DNA of 64,000 nt, taken from JANYLN01 sp041687575. Its GTDB lineage: Bacteria > Planctomycetota > Phycisphaerae > UBA1845 > JANYLN01. Below, one piece after another: positions 43,199 through 51,200 of the stretch (positions within the stretch are counted from its first letter, which is position 1; each line of letters opens with the position of its first letter). Below the pieces are notes generated by a model, which was not told the origin of the DNA, ran no database searches, and was given only the letters and a program-made list of their open reading frames with translations. A program made the position numbers and the translations under genes. Where the stretch lies: the NCBI GenBank assembly GCA_041687575.1, contig JAWLBS010000001.1, forward strand, positions 1-64,000. The letters are read 5' to 3'.

Positions 43199-44125
43199 TC
43201 ATCCACCTGCGGCACCCCGGTTCGCCTTGTCCAAATACTTCGCCAGCCAGTAGTGGGCCTTCATGAACGGCACGGCGGCCCCGCCGGCCTCGGCGCGGCG
43301 GATCGGCACGGCCAGGATGTACTCCAGTTCCAGCTCCGCGCGGTTCTCGTAGTCGATCAGCATGCTGGTCTTGTACGGCTTCATCCGCCGCGTGTTGGCC
43401 AGCATGCGTTCGGGGAAGTCCGGCGGCAGAGTGGCGCCGTCGGCGGCGGCGCCAGCCATCACCTCGTCCATCAGCTGCCGGGCTGTTAGCAGCAGGTCGG
43501 GGTCCTGCATGATGATGTCGGTGGTCACGCCGCCGGCGGTGATGCTCAGCGTGTTGTAGGGGATGTTCCAGCAGAGCTTCTGCCAGCGGGCCTGCTTGAG
43601 CGAGTCGGCGGTGGTCGTCTCGATGCCGCCGTCGCGGAGCACCTCGGCGACCTCGCCGGCGGCCGCCACGTCTCCCTGCATGTGGCAGACGAGCACGTGG
43701 CCGTAGTCCAGGTGGTGGATGTGCCCCGGCGCGACGCGGTTGATGCAGGTGAAGGCCAAACCGCCGAAGATGCGGTCGGGGTCGAACCACTCGGCGAGTT
43801 TCTCTTCGACCCCCAGCCCGTTCATCAGGGCGAGGATCCGTGTGGCCGGCCCGACGACCGGCGCCAGCAGCGGCTGGGCCTGGTCCAGCACCGTGGTCTT
43901 CAGGGCGCAGATGACCAGGTCGACCGGCCCGATCTCCTCAGCTCGGTTGTAGACCTCGGCCTGCAGGTGAAAGTCGCCCCAGATGCTGCGAACGGTCAAC
44001 CCCTCGCGCCGAACGGTCTCGTAGTCGCTGCGCATCAGGAAGCTTACGCGATGGCCGGCGCGGGCGAGGCGGGCCCCGTAGAAGCACCCGACGGCCCCGG
44101 CCCCGATGACGGCGATGGTCTTCAC
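43199..44125 (-). CDS. 2-dehydropantoate 2-reductase family protein
   Basis: A 308-residue NADP-dependent reductase of the PanE/ApbA family. The GTG at 44125 is chosen because GGAGG lies eight bases upstream; an ATG five codons earlier overlaps that site. The dinucleotide motif 'VIGAGAVGCFYGARLARAGH' starts the protein. 'VICALKTTVLDQA' and 'LMNGLGVEEKLAEWF' are conserved, and 'QARWQKLCWNIPYNTLS' contains the family catalytic-lysine region. It reduces ketopantoate to pantoate in coenzyme A synthesis, although this family also has other ketoacid substrates. It follows the SDR gene by 26 bases, so the two share an operon. Confidence 0.87.
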   Translation of the reverse strand: MKTIAVIGAGAVGCFYGARLARAGHRVSFLMRSDYETVRREGLTVRSIWGDFHLQAEVYNRAEEIGPVDLVICALKTTVLDQAQPLLAPVVGPATRILALMNGLGVEEKLAEWFDPDRIFGGLAFTCINRVAPGHIHHLDYGHVLVCHMQGDVAAAGEVAEVLRDGGIETTTADSLKQARWQKLCWNIPYNTLSITAGGVTTDIIMQDPDLLLTARQLMDEVMAGAAADGATLPPDFPERMLANTRRMKPYKTSMLIDYENRAELELEYILAVPIRRAEAGGAAVPFMKAHYWLAKYLDKANRGAAGG

Positions 44126-44151
44126 GGATCTCGCCTCCATGCCATGGGCGG

Positions 44152-44931
44152 CTAGAGGGTCTTGATGTGGAACCCGCCGTCGACGTTGATGACCTCGCCG
44201 GTGCTGAAGGGCAGGTCGCCCCGGGCGATGGCGGCGACGGCCTTGCCGACGTCCTCGGGCTGGCCCCAGCGGCGGATCGGCGTGAGGCCGCCGGCGATCA
44301 GCTTGTCGTACTTGTCCTTGACGGCGCTGGTCATGTCGGTCTGGATGATGCCCGGGCGGATCTCGTAGACGTTGATATTCTGCTCGGCCAGCCGGGCGGC
44401 GTACAGCTGCGTCATCATGCCGATACCGGCCTTGCTGATGCAGTATTCGGCGCGGTTGACGCTGGCGGCGTAGGCGCTGATGCTCGAGACGTTGACGATC
44501 GCGCCCCGCTCGATGGTGCGGCTGCCGATCAGGGTGAGCATGACGTTGGCCACGCGCTGGGTCAGGAAGAACGGCCCTTTCAGGTTGACCTGGATGAGAT
44601 CGTCGAAGGATTTTTCGGTGGTCTCGAGGATGTCGGCGCGGACTTTCGGGGCGATCCCGGCGTTGTTGACCAGCACGTCGATCCGGCCGTATGTGTCCAG
44701 CACGAATGAGACGATCAGTTCCCGGTGGGCGGCCTCGCCGATGTTGCCCTGGACGATATCGGCCTGGCCACCGCCGGCTTCGATCAGTTCCTTGGTCTGC
44801 TGGGCGGCGTCGAGGTTGCTCTGGTAGTTGATCACGACGAAGTACCCGCTACGGGCGAGCTCGAGGCAGATGCCCCGTCCGATGCCCCGGCTGCCGCCGG
44901 TGACCAGCGCCACGGGTGTCTTGATCGCCAT
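44152..44931 (-). CDS. Short-chain dehydrogenase/reductase (FabG-like)
   Basis: A 259-residue classical SDR. 'ALVTGGSRGIGRGICLELA' is the cofactor loop, 'LVNNAGIAP' the NNAG motif, 'IVNVSSISAYAASVNRAEYCISK' the catalytic Ser/Tyr/Lys (YxxxK), and 'RPGIIQTDM' the nucleotide-binding loop. 'STGEVINVDGGFH' ends the protein. The ATG was chosen for its GGAGAG site and family start. It is likely an NAD(P)-dependent ketoreductase; the substrate is unknown. It is upstream of the PanE-type gene. Confidence 0.9.
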   Translation of the reverse strand: MAIKTPVALVTGGSRGIGRGICLELARSGYFVVINYQSNLDAAQQTKELIEAGGGQADIVQGNIGEAAHRELIVSFVLDTYGRIDVLVNNAGIAPKVRADILETTEKSFDDLIQVNLKGPFFLTQRVANVMLTLIGSRTIERGAIVNVSSISAYAASVNRAEYCISKAGIGMMTQLYAARLAEQNINVYEIRPGIIQTDMTSAVKDKYDKLIAGGLTPIRRWGQPEDVGKAVAAIARGDLPFSTGEVINVDGGFHIKTL

Positions 44932-45013
44932 ATCCGAATTCTCTCCTCGTTCGACTGCACGTGGACTTGCGGTAAGCTCAGGGCCGAAGTGCCCGGCCGC
45001 GCAAACAAGCAGT

Positions 45014-45044
45014 GCCGGAGGGCACCCCTGCGGTGCCCTCCGGC
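45014..45044 (-). terminator. Terminator of the RRM gene
   Basis: A 13-bp perfect stem, GCCGGAGGGCACC/GGTGCCCTCCGGC, with a 5-base loop; on the minus strand it is followed by ACTGCTTGTTTG. Confidence 0.65.
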
Positions 45045-45140
45045 CAATAGCGGTGCCCGGTCGTTTGGTAGCCGCCCGGCCCGGGCTGTTACGGAAGGCC
45101 CGTCCAGTCCGTTGGCAAGGCGTTGGCTGGCCGACCGACT

Positions 45141-45440
45141 CTAGTAGCGACTGCCGCCGCCGCCGTATCCGCCCCGGCTGCCGCCGCGGTCTTCCCGGGG
45201 CCGCGCTTCGTTGACGGTGAGGCTCCGGCCTTCGTGTTGCTGGCCGTTCAGGGCGTTGATGGCAGCCTGTGCCTCTTGATCGGAACCCATCTCGACAAAG
45301 CCGAAGCCTTTGCTCTGGCCACTGAACTTGTCGGAAATAACCTGGGCGCTCTGGATGGTGCCGTACGCGGCGAAGAGGTTTTGCAGATCTTCGCTGGTGA
45401 CATCGTAACTCAGATTCCCTACATACAACTTCGTACCCAT
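45141..45440 (-). CDS. RRM-type RNA-binding protein
   Basis: A 99-residue protein with one RNA-recognition motif. 'LYVGNLSYDVTSEDLQNLF' contains RNP2 (LYVGNL) and 'GQSKGFGFVEMGSD' contains RNP1 (KGFGFVEM). A short Gly/Arg/Ser/Tyr tail ('GGSRGGYGGGGSRY') follows, as in cyanobacterial and planctomycete cold-regulated RNA-binding proteins. It binds single-stranded RNA and may act as an RNA chaperone. The ATG at 45440 has GAGGA ten bases upstream; an ATG five codons earlier lacks one. A long 5' leader (about 165 bases) may control translation. Confidence 0.92.
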   Translation of the reverse strand: MGTKLYVGNLSYDVTSEDLQNLFAAYGTIQSAQVISDKFSGQSKGFGFVEMGSDQEAQAAINALNGQQHEGRSLTVNEARPREDRGGSRGGYGGGGSRY

Positions 45441-45612
45441 CTTTCGATTCCTCATCTAGCAGGTTTGCGACCCGATCATCTTGCTTTCCGGGTCCGGGAA
45501 AGGGGCCCCTACGTGCGGCCCGTCTGGCGGGAGCGTCGACAGACACGATTCGGTGCGGACTTGAAATCTCGCTAACCCGGACATGCTCTTGTTTTCGCAG
45601 CCAGCCGTCTGA

Positions 45613-45641
45613 AGTATATCCGCCCATCGTTGGCGACACAA
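45613..45641 (-). promoter_or_regulatory. Promoter of the RRM gene
   Basis: Minus strand: TTGTGT (45641-45636), 17 bases, TATACT (45618-45613). Start near 45606, so the leader is about 165 bases. Confidence 0.6.
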
Positions 45642-45760
45642 TGGGTGTTGGCGACAAAGGAAGTCGGCGTGGCGGGCGAGAGCGAAGGGGGCTGGGAAGG
45701 GGGGCAGGTGAATAGCGTTGTCCGACACGTATGTTCGCGGGAGGCGGTGCGCAATGAAAA

Positions 45761-45791
45761 GGGCCGCGACCCGTAGTCCGGATCGCGGCCC
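45761..45791 (-). terminator. Terminator after the PEP-CTERM gene
   Basis: Stem GGGCCGCGA/TCGCGGCCC with a 13-base loop. On the minus strand it is followed by TTTTC. Confidence 0.7.
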
Positions 45792-45853
45792 TGTTTCTTT
45801 ACATCCTTTGCGGCCAAGGCCTTTGGAATGTCAGGCCATGACCACGTCCGGTC

Positions 45854-46426
45854 TTACTTGCGGCGACGGATGATCGCCAGACCGCCCAGCGCCAGCAGCG
45901 CCATCGTGGCCGGCTCGGGAACCACGTTGATCGTGGCGCCAGTGACCGTGCCCAGACCGCCGTAGCTGCTGTCCAGCGGCATCCAGCCGGCGAACGAGCC
46001 TTCGACGAAGCTCAGCCCAACCACGCCCTCAGCAAGCCCCGCGACGGTGTACGTGGCGAACGGCTTCCACTGCAGGTCGGCCCAGTTGTCGGCATTCGTC
46101 ACGCCCGTGCGGACCGAACCGAAACCAGCGACGCCACCGTTGGCGGCGCTGCCGATCGCATACGGGAAGCTGCTCGAGGCCAGGTAGGCCCCGTCGAACG
46201 CCAGAGTGCCGACGTTGCCGAGCACGCCGGCCTGACTCGGGACCACGCTGCCGGCCAGGGCGTACACGCCCACGCCCGCTGTGCCCGTGGTCACTTCGAC
46301 CGTCACAACCGTCTCCTGGCCGATAAGAATCTCCGTGTCAGTCGGCACGATCCGGACATTGACCACACCCAGACTCGGGGCCGCCAGAAGACCAACCACC
46401 ACCAATGCCATCACAAAGTTCCGCAT
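45854..46426 (-). CDS. Small secreted PEP-CTERM protein
   Basis: A 190-residue exported protein. Residues 1-20 form a signal peptide ('MRNFVMALVVVGLLAAPSLG'). The mature part is a beta-rich, Gly/Val-rich region starting 'VNVRIVPTDTEILIGQETVV', resembling a cohesin-like or other immunoglobulin-type fold. The C-terminus 'VPEPATMALLALGGLAIIRRRK' split as PEP motif, helix and basic tail is a PEP-CTERM signal. AAGGAGGA precedes the ATG. It lies 87 bases after the dockerin gene on the same strand. No catalytic motif is seen. Confidence 0.85.
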   Translation of the reverse strand: MRNFVMALVVVGLLAAPSLGVVNVRIVPTDTEILIGQETVVTVEVTTGTAGVGVYALAGSVVPSQAGVLGNVGTLAFDGAYLASSSFPYAIGSAANGGVAGFGSVRTGVTNADNWADLQWKPFATYTVAGLAEGVVGLSFVEGSFAGWMPLDSSYGGLGTVTGATINVVPEPATMALLALGGLAIIRRRK

Positions 46427-46466
46427 GCTCCATCCTCCTTAAGGATTCGTTGCAGATTTTTCTGCT

Positions 46467-46490
46467 GTGCGTGGACCCACGTCCACGCAC
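46467..46490. repeat. Perfect 10-bp inverted repeat between dockerin and PEP-CTERM genes
   Basis: GTGCGTGGAC (46467-46476), loop CCAC, GTCCACGCAC (46481-46490). A second small hairpin GCAGA/TCTGC is at 46452-46465. No T-run on the coding strand. It could be a processing or attenuation site or an operator. Confidence 0.6.
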
Positions 46491-46513
46491 TCTCGAACAC
46501 AATACATCGAACA

Positions 46514-47788
46514 TTACTGCGCCGGGATCGTCTTGAGCCAGTCGCTCGCCAAGGCCAGCAGATCCAGCACGTTGATCATGCCGTCCTGCTTGAGGTCCGC
46601 GTCCGGGTCCCAGTTCGGCGAGTTCGTGTTCGACAGCCACGCGTTGGCAAGCCGCAGCAGGTCGAGCACGTTGACGGTGCCGTCATTGTTGATGTCGCCG
46701 GCCAGCGTGGCGGTCACGGTGATGTACGGCCCGTACAGCCCGCCGCTCTGGTCGCGGGTCCAGTACGAGTTGTTCCACATCTGCTCGCCGGGGTAGATAA
46801 TCGGGGCATTGGAGGCATCCAGCACCAGGCCCTTGACCTCGCCATTCGGATTACCTATGGCTTCGACGATGGCCCGGTCGACCGGCGTGCCGTACCAGCC
46901 TTCGGCGCCGGTGCCGTCGTTGCCGAAGTCACGCGGCTCCAGTTCGCCATAGGCGCCCGTGCAGTCGAACCAGTCGATCGGCTTGCTGTTGATCATCTGG
47001 CCGGTGGTGGCCGCATTCAACATGATCCAGCCGAACGCGAACCGGGTGGCCGAGGCGCTCCAGCCGCCGTAGCCATTGCCCGCATCGAAAAAGGCCTGGC
47101 CGGCATGTACTTCCTGGCCGGCGTTTTCGGCCGCGGCGTTGGACAGCTTGTAGTACTCGCCGCCCGGGCCGATGTCACCCAGCTGGGCGTAGCCCAAGGT
47201 GCCGTCGCGATCGACCGTCGGCGGCCCCACCCGCCATGCGACCGGGGCGTTCTCGCCACCTTCGAGCCGGGGCGCGGTGTAGGTGCCGCCGGCGCCGGTG
47301 AAGCCGTTGCCCAGGTCGCCGCGGTCGACGAAGTTGCCGGCGTTGCCGACGCGGAAGCCGATGATCTGGATCGGGTCATTGAGCCAATAGCCCTGGCCGG
47401 TGTGGTCGCAGGTGTTCCACGAGTTGTCGCGGAAGTATGCCGCGGCCCTGACGACCTTCTTTCCGACGAGCCAGTCGGCCAGGTACTCCCCGTCATCGCT
47501 GTCGTTGACGCCGCCTTTGTTCCGGCCGTCCGGGATGCCGTCGGGGCCGTCGCTGCGGCCATCGAAGGCCCAGTACCCGAACTGCTGTGCACCCTTGGCC
47601 AGGCGGCAGGCGCCGTCACCGCCGATGCCATAGCCTTCGGGAGAATACAGACCAGCAATCCCGTAAAAGGCAGACATCGAGCCGTCGGCCGTGGTCGGCC
47701 ATATGTCGACATACAATGCCGCCTGGGAAACACCGGCAAATGCCAGACACGACAACAGCGCCAGTCCCACAATCAAACTTCTCTGCAT
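46514..47788 (-). CDS. Secreted protein with C-terminal type I dockerin-like repeats
   Basis: A 424-residue exported protein. A signal peptide (about 1-23, '..LSCLAFAGVSQA') precedes a roughly 330-residue beta-rich region of unknown function. The C-terminus has two EF-hand-like dockerin segments, 'GDINNDGTVNVLDLLRLANAW' split by one residue from convention, and 'DADLKQDGMINVLDLLALASDW'. Each has the Asp/Asn calcium-loop pattern followed by a Leu-rich helix. Dockerins bind cohesins to assemble extracellular complexes; no cohesin partner was recognised here, although the neighbouring PEP-CTERM protein might be one. AAAGGAGAGG precedes the ATG. Confidence 0.85.
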   Translation of the reverse strand: MQRSLIVGLALLSCLAFAGVSQAALYVDIWPTTADGSMSAFYGIAGLYSPEGYGIGGDGACRLAKGAQQFGYWAFDGRSDGPDGIPDGRNKGGVNDSDDGEYLADWLVGKKVVRAAAYFRDNSWNTCDHTGQGYWLNDPIQIIGFRVGNAGNFVDRGDLGNGFTGAGGTYTAPRLEGGENAPVAWRVGPPTVDRDGTLGYAQLGDIGPGGEYYKLSNAAAENAGQEVHAGQAFFDAGNGYGGWSASATRFAFGWIMLNAATTGQMINSKPIDWFDCTGAYGELEPRDFGNDGTGAEGWYGTPVDRAIVEAIGNPNGEVKGLVLDASNAPIIYPGEQMWNNSYWTRDQSGGLYGPYITVTATLAGDINNDGTVNVLDLLRLANAWLSNTNSPNWDPDADLKQDGMINVLDLLALASDWLKTIPAQ

Positions 47789-47854
47789 ACACCTCTCCTT
47801 TCACAGATACCTCGCCTCCCCAAGTCCGCTTGGGGCGGCATTATCCCTCCAAGA

Positions 47855-47919
47855 AGGGCAAATCTCGTGCCGGAGGCAGATTGCCGTCCGGCACCTATAG
47901 GCAATGATTTGTAAGCCCT
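47855..47919 (-). promoter_or_regulatory. Candidate structured leader upstream of dockerin gene
   Basis: AGGGCAAATC (47855-47864) pairs with GATTT(GTAA)GCCCT (47906-47919); an inner TGCCGG/CCGGCA stem lies between. It is about 65 bases before the dockerin gene start on the transcript strand. No known riboswitch family was recognised. Confidence 0.35.
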
Positions 47920-48399
47920 TGTGCAGTAGTGTCTTACGGATGCACGTTTGGATTGATTCGTCTTGCGGGAAATGGTCGGGTTGTTCGGAATGTTTCCCGG
48001 ATGCAACACATCGTGCCGAAGGTGCGAACGCGTACTGGAAGCGGGGGAAATACGCGGCGACAAAGGCAGCAAAGACGGAACAGACAAAAAACGCATAACA
48101 CCGCCTGAACTCATCACTAATGCGATGTTCTGAACATGATCCAGTCGGAGAGCACCTCCAACACAAGGCATTGTACTAACCCGGTGTCTGCGTGCCAAGT
48201 CCTTATTTATCAAAAAGATATATGTGTTGGCGACTCTCGATCGCATCTATGTATCCATTCAGTGGCACACTGCCGCAAAGTCGGGACGAACGCATCATCG
48301 CGGGATCTGTTTTGAGTATTATTGAAGAATTGCGACGGGGATAATCGGGATCGGATTTGTTGCGCCCCCTGGACGGCGAGTCCAGGCCTGCCAGCCGGA
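47920..48399. other. Intergenic region of lower GC upstream of the dockerin gene
   Basis: About 480 bases, AT-richer than neighbours, so probably the promoter region of the minus-strand dockerin gene and the 3' region of the operon ending at 48400. No gene or reliable promoter pair was identified. Confidence 0.4.
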
Positions 48400-49065
48400 T
48401 TATTCTTGGTCGGTGGCGACCGTTGGATCGGGCGGAGGCGCCTGCATCCTTGCCATTTCCCGTTCCACGAGGGCCTCCTGGCTGGCCTGGCGCTTGCCCA
48501 GAGTCTCCTCCAGGTCATGCAGCCGCTGCTTGAGCATCTGCACGCGAAGCCGGTCCTGCTGCAGCCGCAGGTCCACACGCTGCCGCGCCAGCCGCCGGGC
48601 CTCATCCAGCATCGCCGGCCGATCGGCATGTTCGGATGCCTGGTACTGCTGCTGCCACTCGCGAATCGCCATTTCGTTGCGATGCAGGGCGACCATCAGG
48701 TCGGCCAGCTCCGGGCTTTGGCGGCGGGCTTCCTGGAGGCGGTGCAGCCAGGGACGCATCTGTTTCTCAAGGCGGGCGTATTTTCGCGCGTCGCGCCCTC
48801 GGAGGCTGCGAAGATGGCGAGACTGTTCCGGATAGAACCGTCTGAGGGCTTCCCACAACGGCCGATCGTCGTCGTGTGGCGTCCGGGCATCATCCTCGGC
48901 CGGCCGGGAAGCCGGGGCCTGCACCTGCGCACCGGTGGCTGGCTGGCTTGCGGTGGCCCGATCCGGCCTTCGGGCGCCCTGCTGGCCGCTGGCCACGCCT
49001 GCCATCAACATGCAGCCAAGTCCGATGGTCACTATGGTCCACAATGCCCGGTGCGTCTTGCACAT
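48400..49065 (-). CDS. Exported coiled-coil protein of unknown function, third gene of the ECF sigma operon
   Basis: About 221 residues from the ATG at 49065; in-frame ATG at 49086 and GTG at 49116 are alternatives, as no start has a strong ribosome site. Residues 1-30 look like a signal peptide ('LWTIVTIGLGCMLMAGVASG'). A Pro/Ala/Thr/Arg linker (about 31-65) is followed by a long Arg/Gln/Glu/Leu-rich helical region, 'LRSLRGRDARKYARLEKQM' to 'DRLRVQMLKQRLHDLEETLG', likely coiled coil in the periplasm. No homologue recognised. It follows the anti-sigma-like gene in the same operon and may belong to the same envelope-stress circuit. Confidence 0.7.
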   Translation of the reverse strand: MCKTHRALWTIVTIGLGCMLMAGVASGQQGARRPDRATASQPATGAQVQAPASRPAEDDARTPHDDDRPLWEALRRFYPEQSRHLRSLRGRDARKYARLEKQMRPWLHRLQEARRQSPELADLMVALHRNEMAIREWQQQYQASEHADRPAMLDEARRLARQRVDLRLQQDRLRVQMLKQRLHDLEETLGKRQASQEALVEREMARMQAPPPDPTVATDQE

Positions 49066-49141
49066 GTCGTCGCCCTTGTCCTTCATTGATATCTGCATCC
49101 GTTGCTTCACCACCACGACTTCTCACCATGTCTTGCGGACC

Positions 49142-49687
49142 TCAGGCCAGCGCACCGTTCGGTCCGGCGGGGGCATCCTGCTGGTCCGCGGAGGGCTGCG
49201 GCAGCGCCGGTTCGCGATCCCACGACTGCGTCGCCTGCTCCAATTCCCTCAGTTCGGTGCCGATCGCGTAGATCTCTTCGTCCGCCGGTTCGGCCGGGAG
49301 CATGGCAGGCAGGGTCGCGGCGAACAGGTCGAGACTGACCGCCTCATCGGCCGTGTCGCGATCCATGGTCCGGTCCGCGATGCGCCGTGCCTGGTCCGCT
49401 GTCTGAAGCTGGATCAGGCGGCCGCGCACGAACAGGCCGGCCCCGACCGTCAGGATCACTACCGCGGCGGTTGCAGCCAGCCATCCGGCGCTGCGCCGCC
49501 AGGCAGGCATGTGCGATGGCGAGTGTAGCATTTCCTGCCGCAGCCTCGCTTTGACGCGACGCAGCGTCTCATCGGAGGGGGCGGCGGCGGCCTCGACGCG
49601 GTGGCGCAGTGCCGCCTCTGCCTGGAGGATCTGCTGTTCTATCTGCTCGTACTGCTTTTCCATATCCGTATCTGTTCGTTTCGACAT
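49142..49687 (-). CDS. Putative anti-sigma factor with one membrane helix
   Basis: A 181-residue protein with an amphipathic cytoplasmic N-terminus (residues 1-75, 'QYEQIEQQILQAEAALRHRV'), one transmembrane helix ('WLAATAAVVILTVGAGLFV', about 85-103) and an acidic periplasmic domain. This is the topology of an anti-sigma factor. It lacks a visible zinc H-x3-C-x2-C motif. The gene lies 31 bases downstream of an ECF sigma gene on the same strand, the usual arrangement. GGGAG precedes the ATG at 49687. Function as the anti-sigma of that sigma factor is inferred from context. Confidence 0.65.
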   Translation of the reverse strand: MSKRTDTDMEKQYEQIEQQILQAEAALRHRVEAAAAPSDETLRRVKARLRQEMLHSPSHMPAWRRSAGWLAATAAVVILTVGAGLFVRGRLIQLQTADQARRIADRTMDRDTADEAVSLDLFAATLPAMLPAEPADEEIYAIGTELRELEQATQSWDREPALPQPSADQQDAPAGPNGALA

Positions 49688-49718
49688 CGTGCAACTCCCG
49701 TGCAATCGCTTTTCGCGC

Positions 49719-50315
49719 TCAATCGGGGGCGTCGCCCAACCTCTCCCGCAGGTGCTTCAGGCCCCGGTGTGCCCTGGCCAGGGCGGTGCCCAGCGGTATC
49801 TGCAGCATCTCGGCGATCTGCTTGAAGGGCAGATCGGAGAAGAACCGCAGGAGGATCACTTCCCGCTGGGTCTCGCTGAGTGTCGCGAGTGCCTGCTCCA
49901 GCGTCTGGGCCTGTTCCACCTGCAGGAGTCGGCTGTCCGGGCCGGGCCCCTCCCCCGCCAGCCGGGCGATGCAGTCCTGACCGTCCTGGCCCGTGGCGAC
50001 CGGGACCGCCCGGCCGCGACGGCGGATCGCGTCGCGGGCGAGATTGGCGGCGATGCTGAACAGCCACGGCTCGAACCGGCCGTCCTCGCGGTACCGCCCG
50101 AGCCCCCGCAACATTTTGACGAAGGTCTCCTGGAGCAGGTCCTCGGCCTGTGCCGCTGAGCCCACCATTCGATACAGCAAGCCGTAAAGCCTTGGGGCGT
50201 AAGCGTCGACCAGCCGATCGACGGCGTCGGTCTGGCCTGATTTCGCCCGGCTTACCAGCTCGGTCAAGTCGGTTGTCTGTTCTATCCGTTCCAAGGTTCT
50301 ACCTGTATAACGCAT
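49719..50315 (-). CDS. ECF RNA polymerase sigma factor
   Basis: A 198-residue sigma-70-family ECF factor. Region 2 has 'LVDAYAPRLYGLLYRMVGSAAQAEDLLQETFVKMLRGLGRY' (split) and 'RFEPWLFSIAANLARDAIRRRGR'. Region 4 has 'LSETQREVILLRFFSDLPFKQIAEML', then 'QIPLGTALARAHRGLKHLRERLG', the promoter -35-binding helix-turn-helix. The ATG at 50315 has no clear ribosome site; TTG at 50294, seven codons on, follows AGGTAG and could be the start. It heads a three-gene operon with a putative anti-sigma and an exported protein. It is divergent from rpmB. Confidence 0.9.
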   Translation of the reverse strand: MRYTGRTLERIEQTTDLTELVSRAKSGQTDAVDRLVDAYAPRLYGLLYRMVGSAAQAEDLLQETFVKMLRGLGRYREDGRFEPWLFSIAANLARDAIRRRGRAVPVATGQDGQDCIARLAGEGPGPDSRLLQVEQAQTLEQALATLSETQREVILLRFFSDLPFKQIAEMLQIPLGTALARAHRGLKHLRERLGDAPD

Positions 50316-50374
50316 CGTCCGGCGGGCGATTGCATCCCGCCGAGCCTGCTGCGCAGCATCCTGTTCGGTAGCAC

Positions 50375-50402
50375 TTGAATTCCTTCTGGCCAACGGTACA
50401 AT
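50375..50402 (+). promoter_or_regulatory. Promoter of rpmB
   Basis: TTGAAT (50375-50380), 16 bases, TACAAT (50397-50402). Start near 50409, a leader of about 45 bases. Confidence 0.65.
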
Positions 50403-50454
50403 GTTGGTTTTCGGCGCAGGAAGCTTTGATAACGGTCCCTTGGGAGTCCTGGCT

Positions 50455-50712
50455 ATGCCTCGAGTTTGCCAATTTACCGGTAAGAAAACAATACACGGAC
50501 GCAGCATCACCCGCCGCGGCAAGGCCAAGTACCTCGGCGGCGTCGGCGTCAAGACCACCGGCATCACCAACCGGAAGTTCAAGGCGAACATCCAGAAGGT
50601 CAGGGCGGTTGTCAATGGCGTGGTGGTCCGCGTCAAGGCCTCGGCCAAGGCGATGCGCCTGGGCCTGATCGAAAAGCCGGTCAAGCGGAATTACAAGCCC
50701 GAGCAGTCGTAG
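50455..50712 (+). CDS. rpmB: 50S ribosomal protein L28
   Basis: An 85-residue bL28. 'MPRVCQFTGKKTIHGRSITRRGKAKYLGGVG' begins with the conserved 'C..TGK' start of L28; 'TTGITNRKFKANIQKV' and 'RVKASAKAMRLGLIEK' follow. It is a large-subunit protein near the E site. The ATG at 50455 is preceded by GGGAG nine bases upstream and marks where homology begins. A strong terminator follows, so it is a single-gene unit. Confidence 0.93.
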   Translation: MPRVCQFTGKKTIHGRSITRRGKAKYLGGVGVKTTGITNRKFKANIQKVRAVVNGVVVRVKASAKAMRLGLIEKPVKRNYKPEQS

Positions 50713-50751
50713 ACGGCCCGGCTTCTTTACGAACACGGTTTCGATCGTTAG

Positions 50752-50779
50752 AAAACGAGGCTGTCACCGGCCTCGTTTT
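50752..50779 (+). terminator. Rho-independent terminator after rpmB
   Basis: AAAACGAGGC, 8-base loop, GCCTCGTTTTTTC. Perfect stem with T-run; the A-run makes it potentially bidirectional. Confidence 0.88.
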
Positions 50780-50819
50780 TTCTTGCGCGGTACGAACGAA
50801 CAGGATGTGGGGTGTCCGC

Positions 50820-51140
50820 ATGTCGGAAAGCAGGAAGGTCAGCGAGCAGCAGGTCCGCCACATCGGGCTGCTGAGCCGCCTGAACTTATCGGACGAAGAG
50901 GTGGGGCTGTTCAGCGGGCAGCTCTCCTCGATCGTCGAGTACATCGAGCAGCTGAGCGAGGTGGACACGGCTGGCGTCGAGCCGACCGCCCACGCCCTGC
51001 CGCTGCGCAACGTGACGCGGCCGGACGAGGTCGGGCTGACCACGCAGCCCTTAGGGCCCGACGGCGTGCTGGCCAATGCCCCGGACCGGGACGGGAGTTT
51101 CTTCCGCGTGCCCAAGGTGCTGGAGCAGGACAGCGCGTAG
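50820..51140 (+). CDS. gatC: Aspartyl/glutamyl-tRNA amidotransferase subunit C
   Basis: A 106-residue GatC, the small subunit of GatCAB, which converts Glu-tRNA-Gln or Asp-tRNA-Asn to the amidated form. 'QVRHIGLLSRLNLSDEEVGLFSGQLSSIVEYIEQLSEVDTAGVEP' (split) is the typical helical N-terminus. The C-terminal 'LRNVTRPDEVGLT' and 'FFRVPKVLEQDSA' are conserved ends. The ATG at 50820 is used; an ATG five codons earlier is possible. gatA does not follow directly; an unrelated gene intervenes. Confidence 0.9.
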   Translation: MSESRKVSEQQVRHIGLLSRLNLSDEEVGLFSGQLSSIVEYIEQLSEVDTAGVEPTAHALPLRNVTRPDEVGLTTQPLGPDGVLANAPDRDGSFFRVPKVLEQDSA

Positions 51141-51200
51141 GGGACAGGGGGCAGGTGACGGGTTACAGGGGACACAGCCGATCGAAAGCCGGGGCCGGTG

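Noticed and set aside
44932..45657. Long N-terminal extension of the SDR frame
   Set aside because: It would cover the RRM gene on the same strand in another frame; SDR homology and the ribosome site start at 44931.
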